Shown here one piece after another: positions 10,778 through 20,288 of a stretch of DNA of 64,000 nucleotides. The position numbers and the translations under genes are program-made. The notes under the pieces are model-generated. The model was not told where the DNA came from and did not search any database. It saw only the letters and a program-made list of their open reading frames with translations. Origin of the DNA: Caulobacter sp. Lineage in GTDB: Bacteria > Pseudomonadota > Alphaproteobacteria > Caulobacterales > Caulobacteraceae. The stretch spans positions 1 to 64,000 of the forward strand of contig JAQGIK010000021.1 of NCBI GenBank assembly GCA_028291265.1, read 5' to 3'. Position 1 is the stretch's first letter. Each line of letters opens with the position of its first letter.

Positions 10778-11467
10778 TTAGGCGCTGATGCTGCCGGTAT
10801 CGACCTTGAAGCCGGGGCCCATGGTCGAGGAGAGGGAGATACGCTTCACGTAGACGCCCTTGGCGCCGGTCGGCTTGGCCTTCTGCAGGGCATCCACGAT
10901 AGCGCGGACGTTGGCCAGCAGGGCCGCTTCGGTGAACGAGGCCTTGCCGATGCCGGCGTGGACGATGCCCGCCTTCTCGACGCGGAACTCGATGGCCCCG
11001 CCCTTGGCGTCCTTCACGGCCTGACCGACGTTCGGGGTCACGGTGCCGACACGCGGGTTGGGCATCAGGCCGCGCGGGCCCAGAACCTTACCCAGACGGC
11101 CGACGAGGGCCATCATGTCCGGCGTCGCGATGACGCGGTCGAATTCCATGAAGCCGCCCTGGATACGCTCGACCAGGTCTTCGGCGCCGACGATTTCAGC
11201 GCCGGCGGCGCGGGCTTCGTCAGCCTTGGCGTCCTTGGCGATGACGGCGACGCGGACATCGCGGCCGGTGCCCGAGGGCAGCGAGACAACGCCACGGACC
11301 TGTTGGTCGGCGTGACGCGGGTCGACGCCCAGGTTGATGGCGATCTCGATGCTTTCGTCGAACTTGGCGGTGGCGTTGGCCTTCACCAGCTTGACGGCGG
11401 CTTCGACGGCGTGGGTGGCGTCACGGTCGCCGGTCCAGGCCTTGGCGCGTTTGATTTGCTTGACCAT
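10778..11467 (-). CDS. rplA: 50S ribosomal protein L1
   Basis: 229 residues, full length for uL1. Signatures: [20 protein letters not shown], then [20 protein letters not shown] and [21 protein letters not shown]1 forms the mobile stalk at the ribosomal E site and represses its own operon in many bacteria. It is 4 nt downstream of rplK and is followed by a terminator and then a response regulator instead of rplJ. Confidence 0.98.
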   Translation of the reverse strand: MVKQIKRAKAWTGDRDATHAVEAAVKLVKANATAKFDESIEIAINLGVDPRHADQQVRGVVSLPSGTGRDVRVAVIAKDAKADEARAAGAEIVGAEDLVERIQGGFMEFDRVIATPDMMALVGRLGKVLGPRGLMPNPRVGTVTPNVGQAVKDAKGGAIEFRVEKAGIVHAGIGKASFTEAALLANVRAIVDALQKAKPTGAKGVYVKRISLSSTMGPGFKVDTGSISA

Positions 11468-11471
11468 GTGC

Positions 11472-11900
11472 TTAGGCCTCCACCGTCAGACCCATCGCGC
11501 GGGCGGAGCCGGCAATGATCTTCGTCGCCGCGTCCAGATCGTTCGCGTTCAGGTCTTTCATCTTCTTTTCGGCGATCTCGCGCAGCTGGGCTTGCGTGAT
11601 CTTGCCGGCCACTTCACGGCCCGGCTTGTTCGAGCCCGACTTCAGACCGAGGGCTTCCTTGATGAAGAAGGTCGCCGGCGGGGTCTTGGTGACGAAGGTG
11701 AAGCTCTTGTCCTGGTAGACGGTGATCACGGTCGGCAGGGGCGTGCCCTTGGCGACGTTCTCGGTGCGGGCGTTGAACTCCTTGCAGAAGCCCATGATGT
11801 TGACGCCGCGTTGACCCAGCGCCGGCCCGATGGGCGGGGAGGGGGTGGCGGAGCCCGCGGGCACCTGCAGCTTGATGTAGCCCAGAATCTTCTTGGCCAT
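11472..11900 (-). CDS. rplK: 50S ribosomal protein L11
   Basis: 142 residues. Signatures: [40 protein letters not shown] and the C-terminal rRNA-binding [18 protein letters not shown]. It binds the GTPase-associated region of 23S rRNA. It starts the rplKA unit; a promoter (TTGCAC-N17-TACAGA) lies ~120 nt upstream. The GST gene and repeats separate it from nusG, its usual neighbour. Confidence 0.98.
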   Translation of the reverse strand: MAKKILGYIKLQVPAGSATPSPPIGPALGQRGVNIMGFCKEFNARTENVAKGTPLPTVITVYQDKSFTFVTKTPPATFFIKEALGLKSGSNKPGREVAGKITQAQLREIAEKKMKDLNANDLDAATKIIAGSARAMGLTVEA

Positions 11901-12022
11901 GGTTTCTCCATTGCCGGCGTGGCCGGCGGTTGTGAGCCGTGGTGCGGGCTTGGCGTCCCTCCCACGGATTTGATTTCACCCGTAAAGGCGAAAGCCGCGC
12001 CGGTTAGGGCGCGGGGGCCGGC

Positions 12023-12051
12023 TCTGTAGCAGGATGGCGCGGGCCGTGCAA
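12023..12051 (-). promoter_or_regulatory. sigma-70-type promoter for rplK-rplA
   Basis: Minus strand: -35 TTGCAC (12046-12051), 17-nt spacer, -10 TACAGA (12023-12028), predicted start ~12016, leader ~115 nt. It is placed just downstream of the family-B repeat, so the repeat is not transcribed with rplKA. Confidence 0.55.
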
Positions 12052-12054
12052 CGT

Positions 12055-12231
12055 CCCCTCTCCCGCTCGTCGGGAGAGGGTGGCCCCCGAAGGGGGTCGG
12101 GTGAGGGCAGCACCGGCGGGTGTGACTGCGCACGTTTTGGCGCATTAGCCGCTACCGTAATCGTCCAACGCCGGTGCTGCCCTCATCCGACCGCTTCGCG
12201 GCCACCTTCTCCCGCCGAGCGGGAGAAGGAA
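12055..12231. repeat. paired intergenic repeat, family B copy 1
   Basis: Left arm 12055-12113 (ctctcccgctcgtcgggag, then ggtggcccccgaaggggg and gtgagggcagcaccgg) and right arm 12169-12231 in inverted orientation (ggtgctgccctcatccga, then cttctcccgccgagcggg) around ~55 bp of spacer. Related copies lie at 12930, 26665, 37219, 47762 and 62260. Each arm contains its own hairpin. Confidence 0.88.
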
Positions 12232-12233
12232 CG

Positions 12234-12875
12234 CTAAAACCCGACGGACTCCGCCCAGCCTCTGGTGGCGGGGCAGGCCTGCAGGGCGCGCCGGTAGCCG
12301 TCGCGGGCGGCGCAGCGCTCGACATAGGCCAGTTCGGCATCCGACAGCCGGTCGGCGCCGGTCCGACGGATCCAGAGCAGAGCGTAGGCGACGGAGATGT
12401 CGGCGGCCGTGAAGGCCTCGCCCGCCATGTAAGCGGCCTGATCCAGTTGGCGGGCGACCAGCCTGCGCCGGCTCTGGAGGTTCTCCATGCCGAGCCTGCC
12501 GGTCCAGTCGTCCGCGGCGCCCGGCGGCCCGAACGCACCACCAGCCCAGGCGTAGAAGGCCGGCCCCATCAGCCCGGCCTCGCCCATGACGAGGAACTGC
12601 AGATAGGTCGGATAGGCGGGATCGTCCGGCCCGACCGCCAGGGGCGTGGGACCATGCCGGCCCAGCAGGTACTGCAGGATGGCCACGGACTCGACCATCA
12701 CCATGTCGGCCTCCTGCAGGGCCGGGATGAAGCCGCCGGGATTGATGGCCAGGAATTCCGGGTCGTTCTCGACGCCGGCCAGCATGTCGACGTCCCGCAG
12801 GCGATAGGGAATGCCCATCTCCTCCAGCAGCCAGACGACCCGAAAGCCCCTGCCCTCGCCCCAGACGGTGATCAT
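12234..12875 (-). CDS. glutathione S-transferase family protein
   Basis: 213 residues, standard GST size. The thioredoxin-fold N-terminal domain begins MITVWGEGRGFRVVWLLEEM and contains NPGGFIPALQE and the ESVAILQYLL glutathione-contact element (E-S). The C-terminal all-helical domain contains FTAADISVAYALLW, the N-capping-box region. It is cytosolic and conjugates or reduces electrophiles with glutathione; the substrate is unknown. It is inserted between nusG and rplK and flanked on both sides by family-B repeats, which suggests it was placed there by rearrangement. Confidence 0.9.
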   Translation of the reverse strand: MITVWGEGRGFRVVWLLEEMGIPYRLRDVDMLAGVENDPEFLAINPGGFIPALQEADMVMVESVAILQYLLGRHGPTPLAVGPDDPAYPTYLQFLVMGEAGLMGPAFYAWAGGAFGPPGAADDWTGRLGMENLQSRRRLVARQLDQAAYMAGEAFTAADISVAYALLWIRRTGADRLSDAELAYVERCAARDGYRRALQACPATRGWAESVGF

Positions 12876-12929
12876 GTGCGCAGCCCCTCGCTGGTGTGGC
12901 GGGCATGGAAAAGGGCAGACCTGCCGAAG

Positions 12930-12990
12930 CCGGTGCTGCCCTCATCCGACCCGCTTCGCGGGCCACCTTCTCCCGACGAGCGGGAGAAGG
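12930..12990. repeat. family-B repeat, single arm
   Basis: ccggtgctgccctcatccga followed by ccgcttcgcggg and cttctcccgacgagcggg. It matches the right arm of the element at 12055-12231, in the same orientation, and lies between the GST and nusG genes. Confidence 0.85.
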
Positions 12991-12995
12991 GAAGC

Positions 12996-13562
12996 TTAGG
13001 AGACCTTCTCGACCTGGCTGTATTCCAGTTCGACCGGGGTGGCGCGGCCGAAGATCGAGACCGCCACGTGCAGGCGGGTGCGTTCCTCGTCGACCTGTTC
13101 GACGGTGCCGTTGAAGCTGGCGAAGGGGCCGTCGGTGACGCGGACCTGCTCGCCGATCTCGAAGGAGATGGTCGGCTTGGGACGCTCGGCGCCCTCGGCG
13201 GCGACGCCGATGATGCGTTCGACTTCCTTTTCCGACACCGGCATCGGCTTGGAGCCGCTGCCCAGGAAGCCGGTGACCTTCGGGGTGTTCTTGATGAGGT
13301 GGTAGGCCTCGTCGGTCATTTCCAACTTCACCAGCACATAGCCGGGGAAGAACTTGCGCTCGGCGTTGACCTTGCGGCCGCGGCGGATCTCGACGACGTC
13401 CTCGGTCGGAACCAGGATGTCGCTGAAGTACTCGTCCAGACCCTGGGCGCGTGCCTGGTCGAGGATCGATTCCTTCACCTTCTTCTCGAAGTTCGAGTAG
13501 GCGTGGACGATGTACCACTTGTGGCGCGGGTTCACCGGGCGCTCGGAGGTCGTATCGGTCAT
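12996..13562 (-). CDS. nusG: transcription termination/antitermination factor NusG
   Basis: 188 residues. The NGN domain begins KWYIVHAYSNFEKKVKESIL and includes RKFFPGYVLVKLEMTDEAYH. The C-terminal KOW domain (GEQVRVTDGPFASFNGTVEQ) binds Rho or ribosomal S10. It binds elongating RNA polymerase. Its ATG overlaps the secE stop by 4 bp (13559-13562), so they are translated together. rplK, normally next, is displaced by the GST gene. Confidence 0.98.
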   Translation of the reverse strand: MTDTTSERPVNPRHKWYIVHAYSNFEKKVKESILDQARAQGLDEYFSDILVPTEDVVEIRRGRKVNAERKFFPGYVLVKLEMTDEAYHLIKNTPKVTGFLGSGSKPMPVSEKEVERIIGVAAEGAERPKPTISFEIGEQVRVTDGPFASFNGTVEQVDEERTRLHVAVSIFGRATPVELEYSQVEKVS

Positions 13563-13870
13563 CGGGCGGTTCCGCTCACGAATTCAAGCACCAGTCGCAC
13601 GCCGTTGGACAAGAACCAGTCCACCAGCAGGAAGAACAGCGACGCCATGATCACCATGACGAACACCATCGCCGAGGTGATCCAGGTTTCCTTCCAGGAG
13701 GTCCAGGTGATCTTGCGCATTTCGGCGCGGACCTGACGGAAGAATTCCGCGATGCCGACGCGCGGCTTCTTCGGTTCGGCGGGCATACTGCCGGCGGGCG
13801 CGGCGACGACCGCGGCGCTTTTGGCGGCGCGGGATTTCATCGCGGCGAGGTTGCCAGGTTTCTTGGCCAT
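13559..13870 (-). CDS. secE: preprotein translocase subunit SecE
   Basis: 103 residues: an Ala/Lys-rich N-terminal extension of ~40 residues, then the conserved amphipathic helix EFFRQVRAEMRKITWTSWKE and one transmembrane helix (SAMVFVMVIMASLFFLLVDW). It clamps SecY in the inner-membrane translocon. It sits between tRNA-Trp (65 nt upstream) and nusG (4-bp overlap), the ancestral order. Confidence 0.97.
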   Translation of the reverse strand: MAKKPGNLAAMKSRAAKSAAVVAAPAGSMPAEPKKPRVGIAEFFRQVRAEMRKITWTSWKETWITSAMVFVMVIMASLFFLLVDWFLSNGVRLVLEFVSGTAR

Positions 13871-13934
13871 GGACGGTCTTGAAACTCGAATCTTCTAGTT
13901 GAGACGACCCGGAGGTCGGGACCGTCTGTAAGGA

Positions 13935-14010
13935 TGGCACGAGTGGCAGGACTCGAACCTGCGACTTTCGGTTTTGGAGACCGACGCTCTACCAGCTGAG
14001 CTACACTCGT
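13935..14010 (-). tRNA. tRNA-Trp (CCA anticodon)
   Basis: 76 nt including encoded CCA (plus 13935-13937). Acceptor stem ACGAGTG / CACTCGT with G discriminator; D arm GCTCAGCTGGTAGAGC; anticodon stem-loop TCGGT-CTCCAAA-ACCGA with anticodon CCA; T loop GTTCGAGTC. It lies directly upstream of secE-nusG on the same strand, the usual location in proteobacteria. Confidence 0.97.
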
Positions 14011-14075
14011 TCGACAGACAGCCAGCACATCGCAAGGCGAAACCCTGTGTTGCGCGACCCTTATCGGAGCCGGGC

Positions 14076-14104
14076 CGTTTAGCAGGCTCGCAAGCGCCGG
14101 GCAA
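14076..14104 (-). promoter_or_regulatory. candidate promoter of tRNA-Trp-secE-nusG
   Basis: Minus strand: -35 TTGCCC (14099-14104), 17-nt spacer, -10 TAAACG (14076-14081), about 60 nt before the tRNA 5' end. Moderate match only. Confidence 0.4.
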
Positions 14105-14182
14105 GCATCCGACAGGGCGGAGATGGGTAGGGAGCGGAGCGAGCGCCAGTGCGTTTGCTGCAACACCCCCGGAGTTGCCCGC

Positions 14183-14356
14183 ATGACCGACGATCCGCGC
14201 CCCCAAAGTCGTCCCAACAACCGCGAAACCGAGCACGAGAACCAGCGTCCGGCCGGGGACGGCAAACCGCCGCGCCCGGCGACCGAGCCGAAGGGGTCGG
14301 AGGGCTCGTCCGATTCGGGCAAGACGGAGACGGACCCGGGCTCCGGCGAGCAATAG
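14183..14356 (+). CDS. small disordered hypothetical protein
   Basis: 57 residues from ATG 14183 with GGAG at -12. It is almost entirely charged or small residues (MTDDPRPQSRPNNRETEHEN, then GSEGSSDSGKTETDPGSGEQ), with no hydrophobic core, so intrinsically disordered. It lies 72 nt before argB on the same strand. No family recognised. The good SD site supports expression; the low complexity leaves doubt. Confidence 0.5.
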   Translation: MTDDPRPQSRPNNRETEHENQRPAGDGKPPRPATEPKGSEGSSDSGKTETDPGSGEQ

Positions 14357-14428
14357 CCCCCTCCCCGCGTGACATCGCCGCCCCCGTCCGCTATCGCACC
14401 CGCGAACTTGCATGGGAGGCCTGAGGCC

Positions 14429-15343
14429 TTGAGCGACAGCGTCGAAGAAGCCGGTTGGGCCACCGCCAAGACCCTGGCCGAGGCGCTGCCCTACATCCAG
14501 CGCTACGACCGCGAGACCGTGGTCATCAAGTACGGCGGCCACGCCATGGGCGAGGAGCAGGTCGCCAAGCTGTTCGCGGCCGACACCGTGCTGCTCAAGC
14601 TGCTGGGCCTGCACCCGGTCGTGGTGCACGGCGGCGGGCCGCAGATCAGCGCCATGCTGGACCGGGCCGGGGTCAAGTCGACCTTCGTCGACGGGCTGCG
14701 CGTCACCGACGCCCCGACCATGGAAGTGGCCGAGATGGTGCTGTCGGGGGCGATCAACAAAGAGATTGCGAACTGGATCACCCTGGCCGGCGCCGAAGCC
14801 GACGTGCGCGGCGTGGGTCTGTCGGGCAAGGACGCCCGGCTGATCACCGTCACCAAGGCCAAGCGGACCAAGAAGGACCCGGGCAGCAACCTCGAGGAGG
14901 CGGTCGACCTGGGCTATGTCGGGGAGCCGCAGAAGGTCGATCCGCAGCTGATCAACGCCCTGATCCACGCCGAGCATGACTACATCCCCGTCGTCGCCCC
15001 CATCGGGGTCTCCAAGGACGGCCAGACCTACAACGTCAACGCCGACACCGTGGCCGGCGCGCTGGCCGGGGCGCTGAAGGCCAAGCGCATGCTGCTGCTG
15101 ACCGACGTCAAGGGCGTGCTCGACAAGAACGGCGAGCTGATCCGCCAGATGACGGTGGCGCAGGCGTTCGAGGCCATCAAGGACGGCACCGCCACCGGCG
15201 GCATGATCCCCAAGCTGGAGACGGCCATCGCCGCCGTCGATGCCGGGGTCGAGGCCGTGGTCATCCTCGACGGCCGCCGGCCGCACGCCATGCTGGTCGA
15301 ACTGTTCAGCGAGCACGGGGCCGGAACGCTGGTGCGCAAGTGA
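14429..15343 (+). CDS. argB: acetylglutamate kinase
   Basis: 304 residues from TTG 14429, preferred because GGGAGG lies 9-10 nt upstream. It phosphorylates N-acetylglutamate in arginine synthesis. Motifs: [11 protein letters not shown] (phosphate loop, K), [12 protein letters not shown] (substrate) and [20 protein letters not shown] (ATP site). The C-terminus ([20 protein letters not shown]) matches arginine-sensitive family members. Its stop overlaps the next gene by 4 bp (GTGA), followed by dapD: an amino-acid operon. Confidence 0.97.
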   Translation: MSDSVEEAGWATAKTLAEALPYIQRYDRETVVIKYGGHAMGEEQVAKLFAADTVLLKLLGLHPVVVHGGGPQISAMLDRAGVKSTFVDGLRVTDAPTMEVAEMVLSGAINKEIANWITLAGAEADVRGVGLSGKDARLITVTKAKRTKKDPGSNLEEAVDLGYVGEPQKVDPQLINALIHAEHDYIPVVAPIGVSKDGQTYNVNADTVAGALAGALKAKRMLLLTDVKGVLDKNGELIRQMTVAQAFEAIKDGTATGGMIPKLETAIAAVDAGVEAVVILDGRRPHAMLVELFSEHGAGTLVRK

Positions 15344-16005
15344 CGGCGGATCTTCGGCATATCGAGACCTGGCTGTTCGATCTCGACAACACCCTCTACC
15401 CGGCCGAGACCGGCTTCATGAAGCTGATCGAGGTGCGGATGACCGACTTCGTCGAGCGCCGCACCGGCCTGCCGCGCGACGAGGCCCGGGCCTTGCAGAA
15501 GAAGTACTGGACCGAGCTGGGCACCACCCTGGCCGGGATGATGACCCACCACGACGTCGAGCCGGAAGCGTTTCTCGACGAGGTGCATGACGTCTCCCTC
15601 GACCTGCTGGAGCCCGACCCGAAGATGATCGCGGCGCTGGAGCGGCTGCCCGGGCGGCGGCTGATTTTCACCAACGGCTCGGGACCGCATGCCGAGCGGG
15701 TGCTCGAGAAGCTGGGCATCGCCCATCTGATGGAAGAGGTGTTCCACATCACCTCGGCCGACTACCTGCCCAAGCCGGCCCTCTCGACCTTTCAGAAGAT
15801 GAGCAAGGCGCTGAACGTCGATCCGCGCGGCGCCGCCTTCTTCGAGGACTCGGAAAAGAACCTCGCCCCGGCCGCCGAGCTCGGCATGACCACTATCCTG
15901 GTCGGCCTGAATGCACCGGCCAGCACCGCCCCCTTTGTCCACCACCGCACCGACGACCTGGCCGGCTTCCTGAGCACGGCGAAGGTCCGGGAGACCGCCG
16001 CATGA
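15340..16005 (+). CDS. HAD-superfamily pyrimidine 5'-nucleotidase-like hydrolase
   Basis: 221 residues from GTG 15340. HAD motif I is [11 protein letters not shown] (nucleophile Asp), motif [22 protein letters not shown], motif III region DYLPKPAL (Lys) and motif [14 protein letters not shown]. This is the SDT1/PHM8-like pyrimidine 5'-nucleotidase branch, common between argB and dapD in alphaproteobacteria. It overlaps both neighbours by 4 bp. It is cytosolic; the true substrate in this operon is not known. Confidence 0.9.
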   Translation: MTADLRHIETWLFDLDNTLYPAETGFMKLIEVRMTDFVERRTGLPRDEARALQKKYWTELGTTLAGMMTHHDVEPEAFLDEVHDVSLDLLEPDPKMIAALERLPGRRLIFTNGSGPHAERVLEKLGIAHLMEEVFHITSADYLPKPALSTFQKMSKALNVDPRGAAFFEDSEKNLAPAAELGMTTILVGLNAPASTAPFVHHRTDDLAGFLSTAKVRETAA

Positions 16006-16850
16006 CCGAGTTGACCGCCGCTGACCTGGCCCTTGAGATCGAAGCCGCCTGGGAAGCCCGCGACGGCGTCGGCCCGGACACCCGGGGCCCCGTGCGCACG
16101 GCCGTCGAGGAAGCGCTGAGCCTGCTCGACAGCGGCCGGGCGCGGGTGGCCGAGAAGGGCCCGGACGGCTGGTTCACCCATCAGTGGCTGAAGAAGGCGG
16201 TGCTGCTCAGCTTCCGCCTCAACCCCAACACCGTCATGCGGGCCGGCAGCCTGGGCGGCGGCGTCGGGCCCTGGTGGGACAAGGTGCCCAACAAGTTCGA
16301 CGGCTGGGACGCGCCGCAGTTCGAGGACGGCGGCTTCAGGGCCGTGCCGGGGGCCATCGTGCGGCGTGGGTCGTACGTGGCCAAGAACGTCATCCTGATG
16401 CCGAGCTTCGTGAACATCGGCGCCTTCGTCGACGAGGCCAGCATGGTCGACACCTGGGTCACCGTCGGCTCCTGCGCCCAGATCGGCAAGCGGGTCCACC
16501 TCAGCGGCGGCGTCGGCATCGGCGGGGTGCTGGAGCCCCTGCAGGCCAACCCGACCATCATCGAGGACGACTGCTTCATCGGGGCCCGCTCGGAAGTGGT
16601 CGAGGGCGTCGTCGTCGGCCAGGGCAGCGTGCTCTCGATGGGCGTCTTCCTGTCGGCCTCGACCAAGATCGTCGACCGCAAGACCGGCGAGGTGTTCCGC
16701 GGCTACGTGCCGCCCTACAGCGTGGTGGTCCCCGGCGCCCTGCCCGACCCGCACGGCAATGGTCCGAGCCTCTACTGCGCCGTCATCGTCAAGACGGTGG
16801 ACGCCCAGACCCGCTCGAAGACCAGCATCAACGACCTGCTGCGGGATTAG
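16002..16850 (+). CDS. dapD: 2,3,4,5-tetrahydropyridine-2,6-dicarboxylate N-succinyltransferase
   Basis: 282 residues. It succinylates tetrahydrodipicolinate in lysine/meso-DAP synthesis. The N-terminal helical part is followed by left-handed beta-helix hexapeptide repeats ([20 protein letters not shown], then [20 protein letters not shown]). It acts two steps before DapE, encoded 1.5 kb downstream. Overlap with the HAD gene is 4 bp. Confidence 0.97.
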   Translation: MTELTAADLALEIEAAWEARDGVGPDTRGPVRTAVEEALSLLDSGRARVAEKGPDGWFTHQWLKKAVLLSFRLNPNTVMRAGSLGGGVGPWWDKVPNKFDGWDAPQFEDGGFRAVPGAIVRRGSYVAKNVILMPSFVNIGAFVDEASMVDTWVTVGSCAQIGKRVHLSGGVGIGGVLEPLQANPTIIEDDCFIGARSEVVEGVVVGQGSVLSMGVFLSASTKIVDRKTGEVFRGYVPPYSVVVPGALPDPHGNGPSLYCAVIVKTVDAQTRSKTSINDLLRD

Positions 16851-17031
16851 CGCCACCGGCCGCATCGCGCGGAGACGAAGGCGAAATCGGGGCGAGAACG
16901 AGCCCCTATAGCGTCGCTATCTTTCCACAGAAAATCGCCCAATTCGGGCTGCGCCGCAGTTGCGCAACGAGTCGGTGCGTCTATTTGTCTTCTCCACTCG
17001 CAAGCATCGCCAGCCGCAGCAGAGATTAAAT

Positions 17032-17604
17032 ATGACGCCGTCGACCCGGTCGTTTGCCGACTACACACGCTCTTCGCAGACATCGACAGGGTTTACTGGC
17101 GTTAATCTTAATTCGCCTCGCAGCCCGGCCGACCCCGCCCCCCGCGCCATGGTCGAGAGCCGCACCATCGCCCGCGACGCCGATTGGCTGGAGGACTACC
17201 TCGGGCGCGACGTCACCCGTTTCTTCTACCGTTGGGGCGACTCCCTGTCGGCGGTGCTGTCGCGGGTGCGGACCCGTTACGACGGCGACCTCGACCAGTT
17301 CGCCCTGCACCTGGTCGTGGTGCTGACCGAGCTGGCCTCGGTCAACGCCGCCGCCGAGGCCCGGGCCAAGGGGGCCGAGCGGGTGGTGGTCCGCCGCCGG
17401 GGCCTCAACAGCCAGAGCCTGGCCGACATCAGCCGCATCCCCCGCGAGACCGTCCGCCGCAAGCTGGCGGCCATGGCCTCGCGCTCGCTGGTGGTGCGCG
17501 AGGCCGACGGCCTCTGGTATCCGGGCCCGGCCAGCGACGTGGACCAGTTCTTCTACACCCTGAGCCCGCTGTTCTGGGACGGCGTGAAGCCGGAAGGTCT
17601 CTAA
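17032..17604 (+). CDS. winged-helix (Crp-like HTH) transcriptional regulator
   Basis: 190 residues from ATG 17032. The N-terminal ~35 residues are low complexity. A helical region follows (FFYRWGDSLSAVLSRVRTRY), then a C-terminal HTH (QSLADISRIPRETVRRKLAA, then MASRSLVVREADGLWYPG) with the Crp-like 'IPRETVRRKL' recognition helix. No cyclic-nucleotide domain is present. The upstream 180 bp (16851-17031) are AT-richer than average and may hold its promoter. It is convergent with the next gene (4-bp overlap). Targets unknown. Confidence 0.8.
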   Translation: MTPSTRSFADYTRSSQTSTGFTGVNLNSPRSPADPAPRAMVESRTIARDADWLEDYLGRDVTRFFYRWGDSLSAVLSRVRTRYDGDLDQFALHLVVVLTELASVNAAAEARAKGAERVVVRRRGLNSQSLADISRIPRETVRRKLAAMASRSLVVREADGLWYPGPASDVDQFFYTLSPLFWDGVKPEGL

Positions 17605-18188
17605 GGCCCGTCCATCCAGCGCCACAACTCGCGCAGGCCCAGCGCCTGCAGGGCGGCGTCGGGGGAGCGCACCGGCGGCAGGCCGACGATACGGCGGGCG
17701 TCGTTGAGATCGATGACGTCGCCGGGACCCAGGCGGATGCCCCGCCGCCGGGCCACCTTCATGAACCGCTCGCGGGCGCAGTCGAGGCTGGCGACCCCCT
17801 CCCTGGTCCCCAGGGGCAGGAAGCCGCCGTGCAGGCCGCGGCCGAAGCTGATCAGCCAGCCGCCGTGGCAGGGTTTGAGGGCCTCCTCCAGCTGGTCCCA
17901 CCAGATCGAGGGCAGGCCGGGGCAGCAGGTCCCGCCGGGCCGGATCGGGCTGCGGGCCCGGGCGAAGACGCTGACCACCACATTGCCGGGCGCATCGACG
18001 ATGGCGAACTGGAAGAGGTGGGCGAAGCCGTCGGCGCCGACCGAGCGCACGTGCAGGAACATCTGGTTGGGGCGGGCTTCGCGCGGGCGCTGCGACGGTT
18101 TGATCTCGACCGGCAGGCCGAGGCGGCGGGCCCAGGGCAGGCGCGGCAGGCGGAGGGGCTGGGCGGGGGCGAAGGGGAAGGACAGCAT
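17601..18188 (-). CDS. DnaQ-fold exonuclease-like protein without catalytic residues (putative)
   Basis: 195 residues from ATG 18188. The layout follows a DEDDh 3'-5' exonuclease: [20 protein letters not shown] aligns by eye with the 'D-x-E-T-T-G ... IIEIAVVD' motif [21 protein letters not shown] with the Exo II/III helices; and [18 protein letters not shown] with motif III 'HxALxDAxATAELW'. The D-x-E pair reads V-R, and the HxxxxD positions are also lost, so nuclease activity is not expected. This similarity is inference from pattern. It is otherwise an unknown alphaproteobacterial protein. It is convergent with the wHTH gene. Confidence 0.72.
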   Translation of the reverse strand: MLSFPFAPAQPLRLPRLPWARRLGLPVEIKPSQRPREARPNQMFLHVRSVGADGFAHLFQFAIVDAPGNVVVSVFARARSPIRPGGTCCPGLPSIWWDQLEEALKPCHGGWLISFGRGLHGGFLPLGTREGVASLDCARERFMKVARRRGIRLGPGDVIDLNDARRIVGLPPVRSPDAALQALGLRELWRWMDGP

Positions 18189-18366
18189 GGTCGGCTCCAT
18201 TCAAGGCGGTGTCGGGGGGCTGCGACGTCCCGATCAGGCGCGGCGGACCGGCCGGGCTCAAGGAAACCGCCGCCCGTTCCGGGCCGCTCGAAATGGGCGG
18301 GCAAAAGGGGCCGGCCCGGCGCCGGAGGTTTGCGCCCGGCCCCGGCCGCGCCTAAAGCGGAAGGCG

Positions 18367-19533
18367 ATGAGCACCGCCCTCGCCCCCGTCGTCCTCGACG
18401 CCCTCGCCCTGGCCCAGGCCCTGATCCGCCGCCCGTCGGTCACCCCGGCCGACGAGGGGGCGATGGATCTCCTGCAGCGGCAGCTGGGGGCCCTCGGCTT
18501 CGACTGCCGGCGGATGAGGTTCGGCGACATCGAAAACCTCTACGCGCGGCGCGGGACGGCGCGGCCCAACCTCTGTTTCGCGGGGCATACCGATGTGGTG
18601 CCGGTCGGCGACGCCGGGGCCTGGACGCAGGATCCCTTCGCCGGCGAGGTGAAGGACGGGGTGCTGTTCGGGCGCGGGGCGGTGGACATGAAGAGCGCCA
18701 TCGCCGCCTTCACGGCCGCCGTCGCGGCGGTGCTGGCCAAGGGGGAGCCGAAGGGGTCCCTGAGCTTCCTGATCACCGGCGACGAGGAAGGCCCGGCCCT
18801 GGACGGGACGAAGAAGGTGGTCGCGGCGCTGCTGGCCGAGGGCGAGGCCATCGACCATTGCGTCGTCGGCGAGCCGTCGAGCAGCGTGGCGCTGGGCGAC
18901 ATGGTCAAGATCGGCCGGCGCGGCAGCATCAACGCCTGGTTCACCGTCGAGGGCCGCCAGGGCCATGTGGCCTATCCGCAGCGGGCGGCCAATCCGATCC
19001 CGGTGCTGGTGCGACTGCTGGGCCGGCTGCAGGACCGGGTGCTCGACGAAGGCTATCCGGAGTTCCAGCCGTCGAACCTGGAAGTCACCACCGTCGACGT
19101 CGACAACGCGGGCGCCAACGTCATCCCGGCCCGGGCCACGGCGCGGGTCAACATCCGCTTCAACCCCGGCCACAAGGGCGCCGACCTGGCCGCCTGGTTC
19201 GAGGACGAATGCCGCCTTGCCAATCAGGGGTTCGACGGCGTCGTCTCGGTCCGGCCGGTGATCAGCGGCGAGGCCTTCCTGACCGAGCAAGGCCCGTTCA
19301 CCGCCGTGGTCGCCGACGCCGTGCGCGAGACCACGGGCCGGACGCCGGACCTCTCCACCACCGGCGGCACCAGCGACGCCCGTTTCATCCGCAGCCTCTG
19401 CCCGGTGGTCGAGTTCGGCCTGGTCGGCACGACCATGCACATGGTCGACGAGCGGGCCCCGGTGGCCGAGATCTACGACCTGCAGAAGGTCTATGAGCGG
19501 ATCATCGGCCTCTATTTCGAGCGCATTTCATGA
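18367..19533 (+). CDS. dapE: succinyl-diaminopimelate desuccinylase
   Basis: 388 residues from ATG 18367. M20 zinc hydrolase removing succinate from N-succinyl-LL-DAP. Metal and catalytic motifs: [13 protein letters not shown] (H, D), GRGAVDMKS (D), ITGDEEGPA (catalytic EE). The lid domain contains [20 protein letters not shown], and near the end GGTSDARFI and a His at TTMHMVDE are present. It complements dapD upstream. Its stop overlaps the EamA gene (ATGA). Confidence 0.97.
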   Translation: MSTALAPVVLDALALAQALIRRPSVTPADEGAMDLLQRQLGALGFDCRRMRFGDIENLYARRGTARPNLCFAGHTDVVPVGDAGAWTQDPFAGEVKDGVLFGRGAVDMKSAIAAFTAAVAAVLAKGEPKGSLSFLITGDEEGPALDGTKKVVAALLAEGEAIDHCVVGEPSSSVALGDMVKIGRRGSINAWFTVEGRQGHVAYPQRAANPIPVLVRLLGRLQDRVLDEGYPEFQPSNLEVTTVDVDNAGANVIPARATARVNIRFNPGHKGADLAAWFEDECRLANQGFDGVVSVRPVISGEAFLTEQGPFTAVVADAVRETTGRTPDLSTTGGTSDARFIRSLCPVVEFGLVGTTMHMVDERAPVAEIYDLQKVYERIIGLYFERIS

Positions 19534-19967
19534 TCAAGACCCTGGCCGGCGGCTGGCTGTTCTGGGCTCTGCTGGCGGCGGTGTTCGCGGCGGCGACGGC
19601 GATCCTGGCCAAAGTCGGGGTCAAGGATACGCCGTCGGACCTGGCCACCCTGGTGCGGACCCTGGTGGTGGTGGCCTTCGCCGGGCTGATCGTGGCGGTC
19701 AGCGGCCAGTGGCGGTCGGTCGGCGACCTGACCCCGCGGACCCTGATGTTTCTGACCCTGTCGGGCCTGGCGACCGGGACCAGCTGGCTCTGCTACTTCC
19801 GGGCCCTGAAGCTGGGTGAGGCGGCAAGGGTGGCGCCGCTGGACAAGCTGTCGGTGGTGCTGGTGGCGATCATGGGAGTGGCCTTCCTCGGCGAACGGCT
19901 GACGGTGAAGAACTGGCTGGGCGTGGCGCTGATCGCCGTCGGGGCGGTGCTGGTGGCGATCCGCTAG
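19530..19967 (+). CDS. EamA-type small membrane transporter (single domain)
   Basis: 145 residues, about five transmembrane helices: [67 protein letters not shown] and [16 protein letters not shown]. The '[20 protein letters not shown]' and 'APLDKLSVV' segments are typical of the EamA/DMT superfamily. It is half the size of ten-helix DMT proteins, so it probably dimerises. Translationally coupled to dapE by a 4-bp overlap. Substrate unknown. Confidence 0.9.
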   Translation: MIKTLAGGWLFWALLAAVFAAATAILAKVGVKDTPSDLATLVRTLVVVAFAGLIVAVSGQWRSVGDLTPRTLMFLTLSGLATGTSWLCYFRALKLGEAARVAPLDKLSVVLVAIMGVAFLGERLTVKNWLGVALIAVGAVLVAIR

Positions 19968-20288
19968 GTCGGCGTATCGAAGCGAGCCTATTGTAGCACA
20001 ATCCGGTCGATGGGGATAATTTTTTCCCGTTTGTATTCAACGGCATAAGTCCAATCAGGTGTCCGCCTCGGAGGCCTTTTCGACCCCTCTGCCGACCCGC
20101 AACGACCCCTCGACAACCACCCAGCGACCGGCCACGGGCCGGGACCCTGGACAGGAGAGTCGGGCCCGGACGCCGGCGGCCGCTGAATATGTCTAGACAT
20201 AGAACTCGGGCACGCAACAAAGCCGGCCGTCGGGATTTCCTCTTGCTCACAGCGGCGCGTCGGCCGCGACAGGCGTGAGAGAACGACC
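19968..20288. other. gene-free stretch upstream of the DUF3597 gene
   Basis: About 320 bp without a convincing gene. The first part is AT-richer (ataattttttcccg near 20030, a T-run with no stem I could confirm). The later part holds the palindrome at 20188-20201. It probably carries the promoter of the DUF3597 gene; I could not fix -35/-10 elements. Confidence 0.5.
20188..20201. promoter_or_regulatory. 14-bp perfect palindrome (possible operator)
   Basis: tatgtctagacata is a perfect palindrome 87 bp before the DUF3597 start codon, in a GC-rich region where an AT-rich palindrome is unlikely by chance. The binding protein is unknown. Confidence 0.4.
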
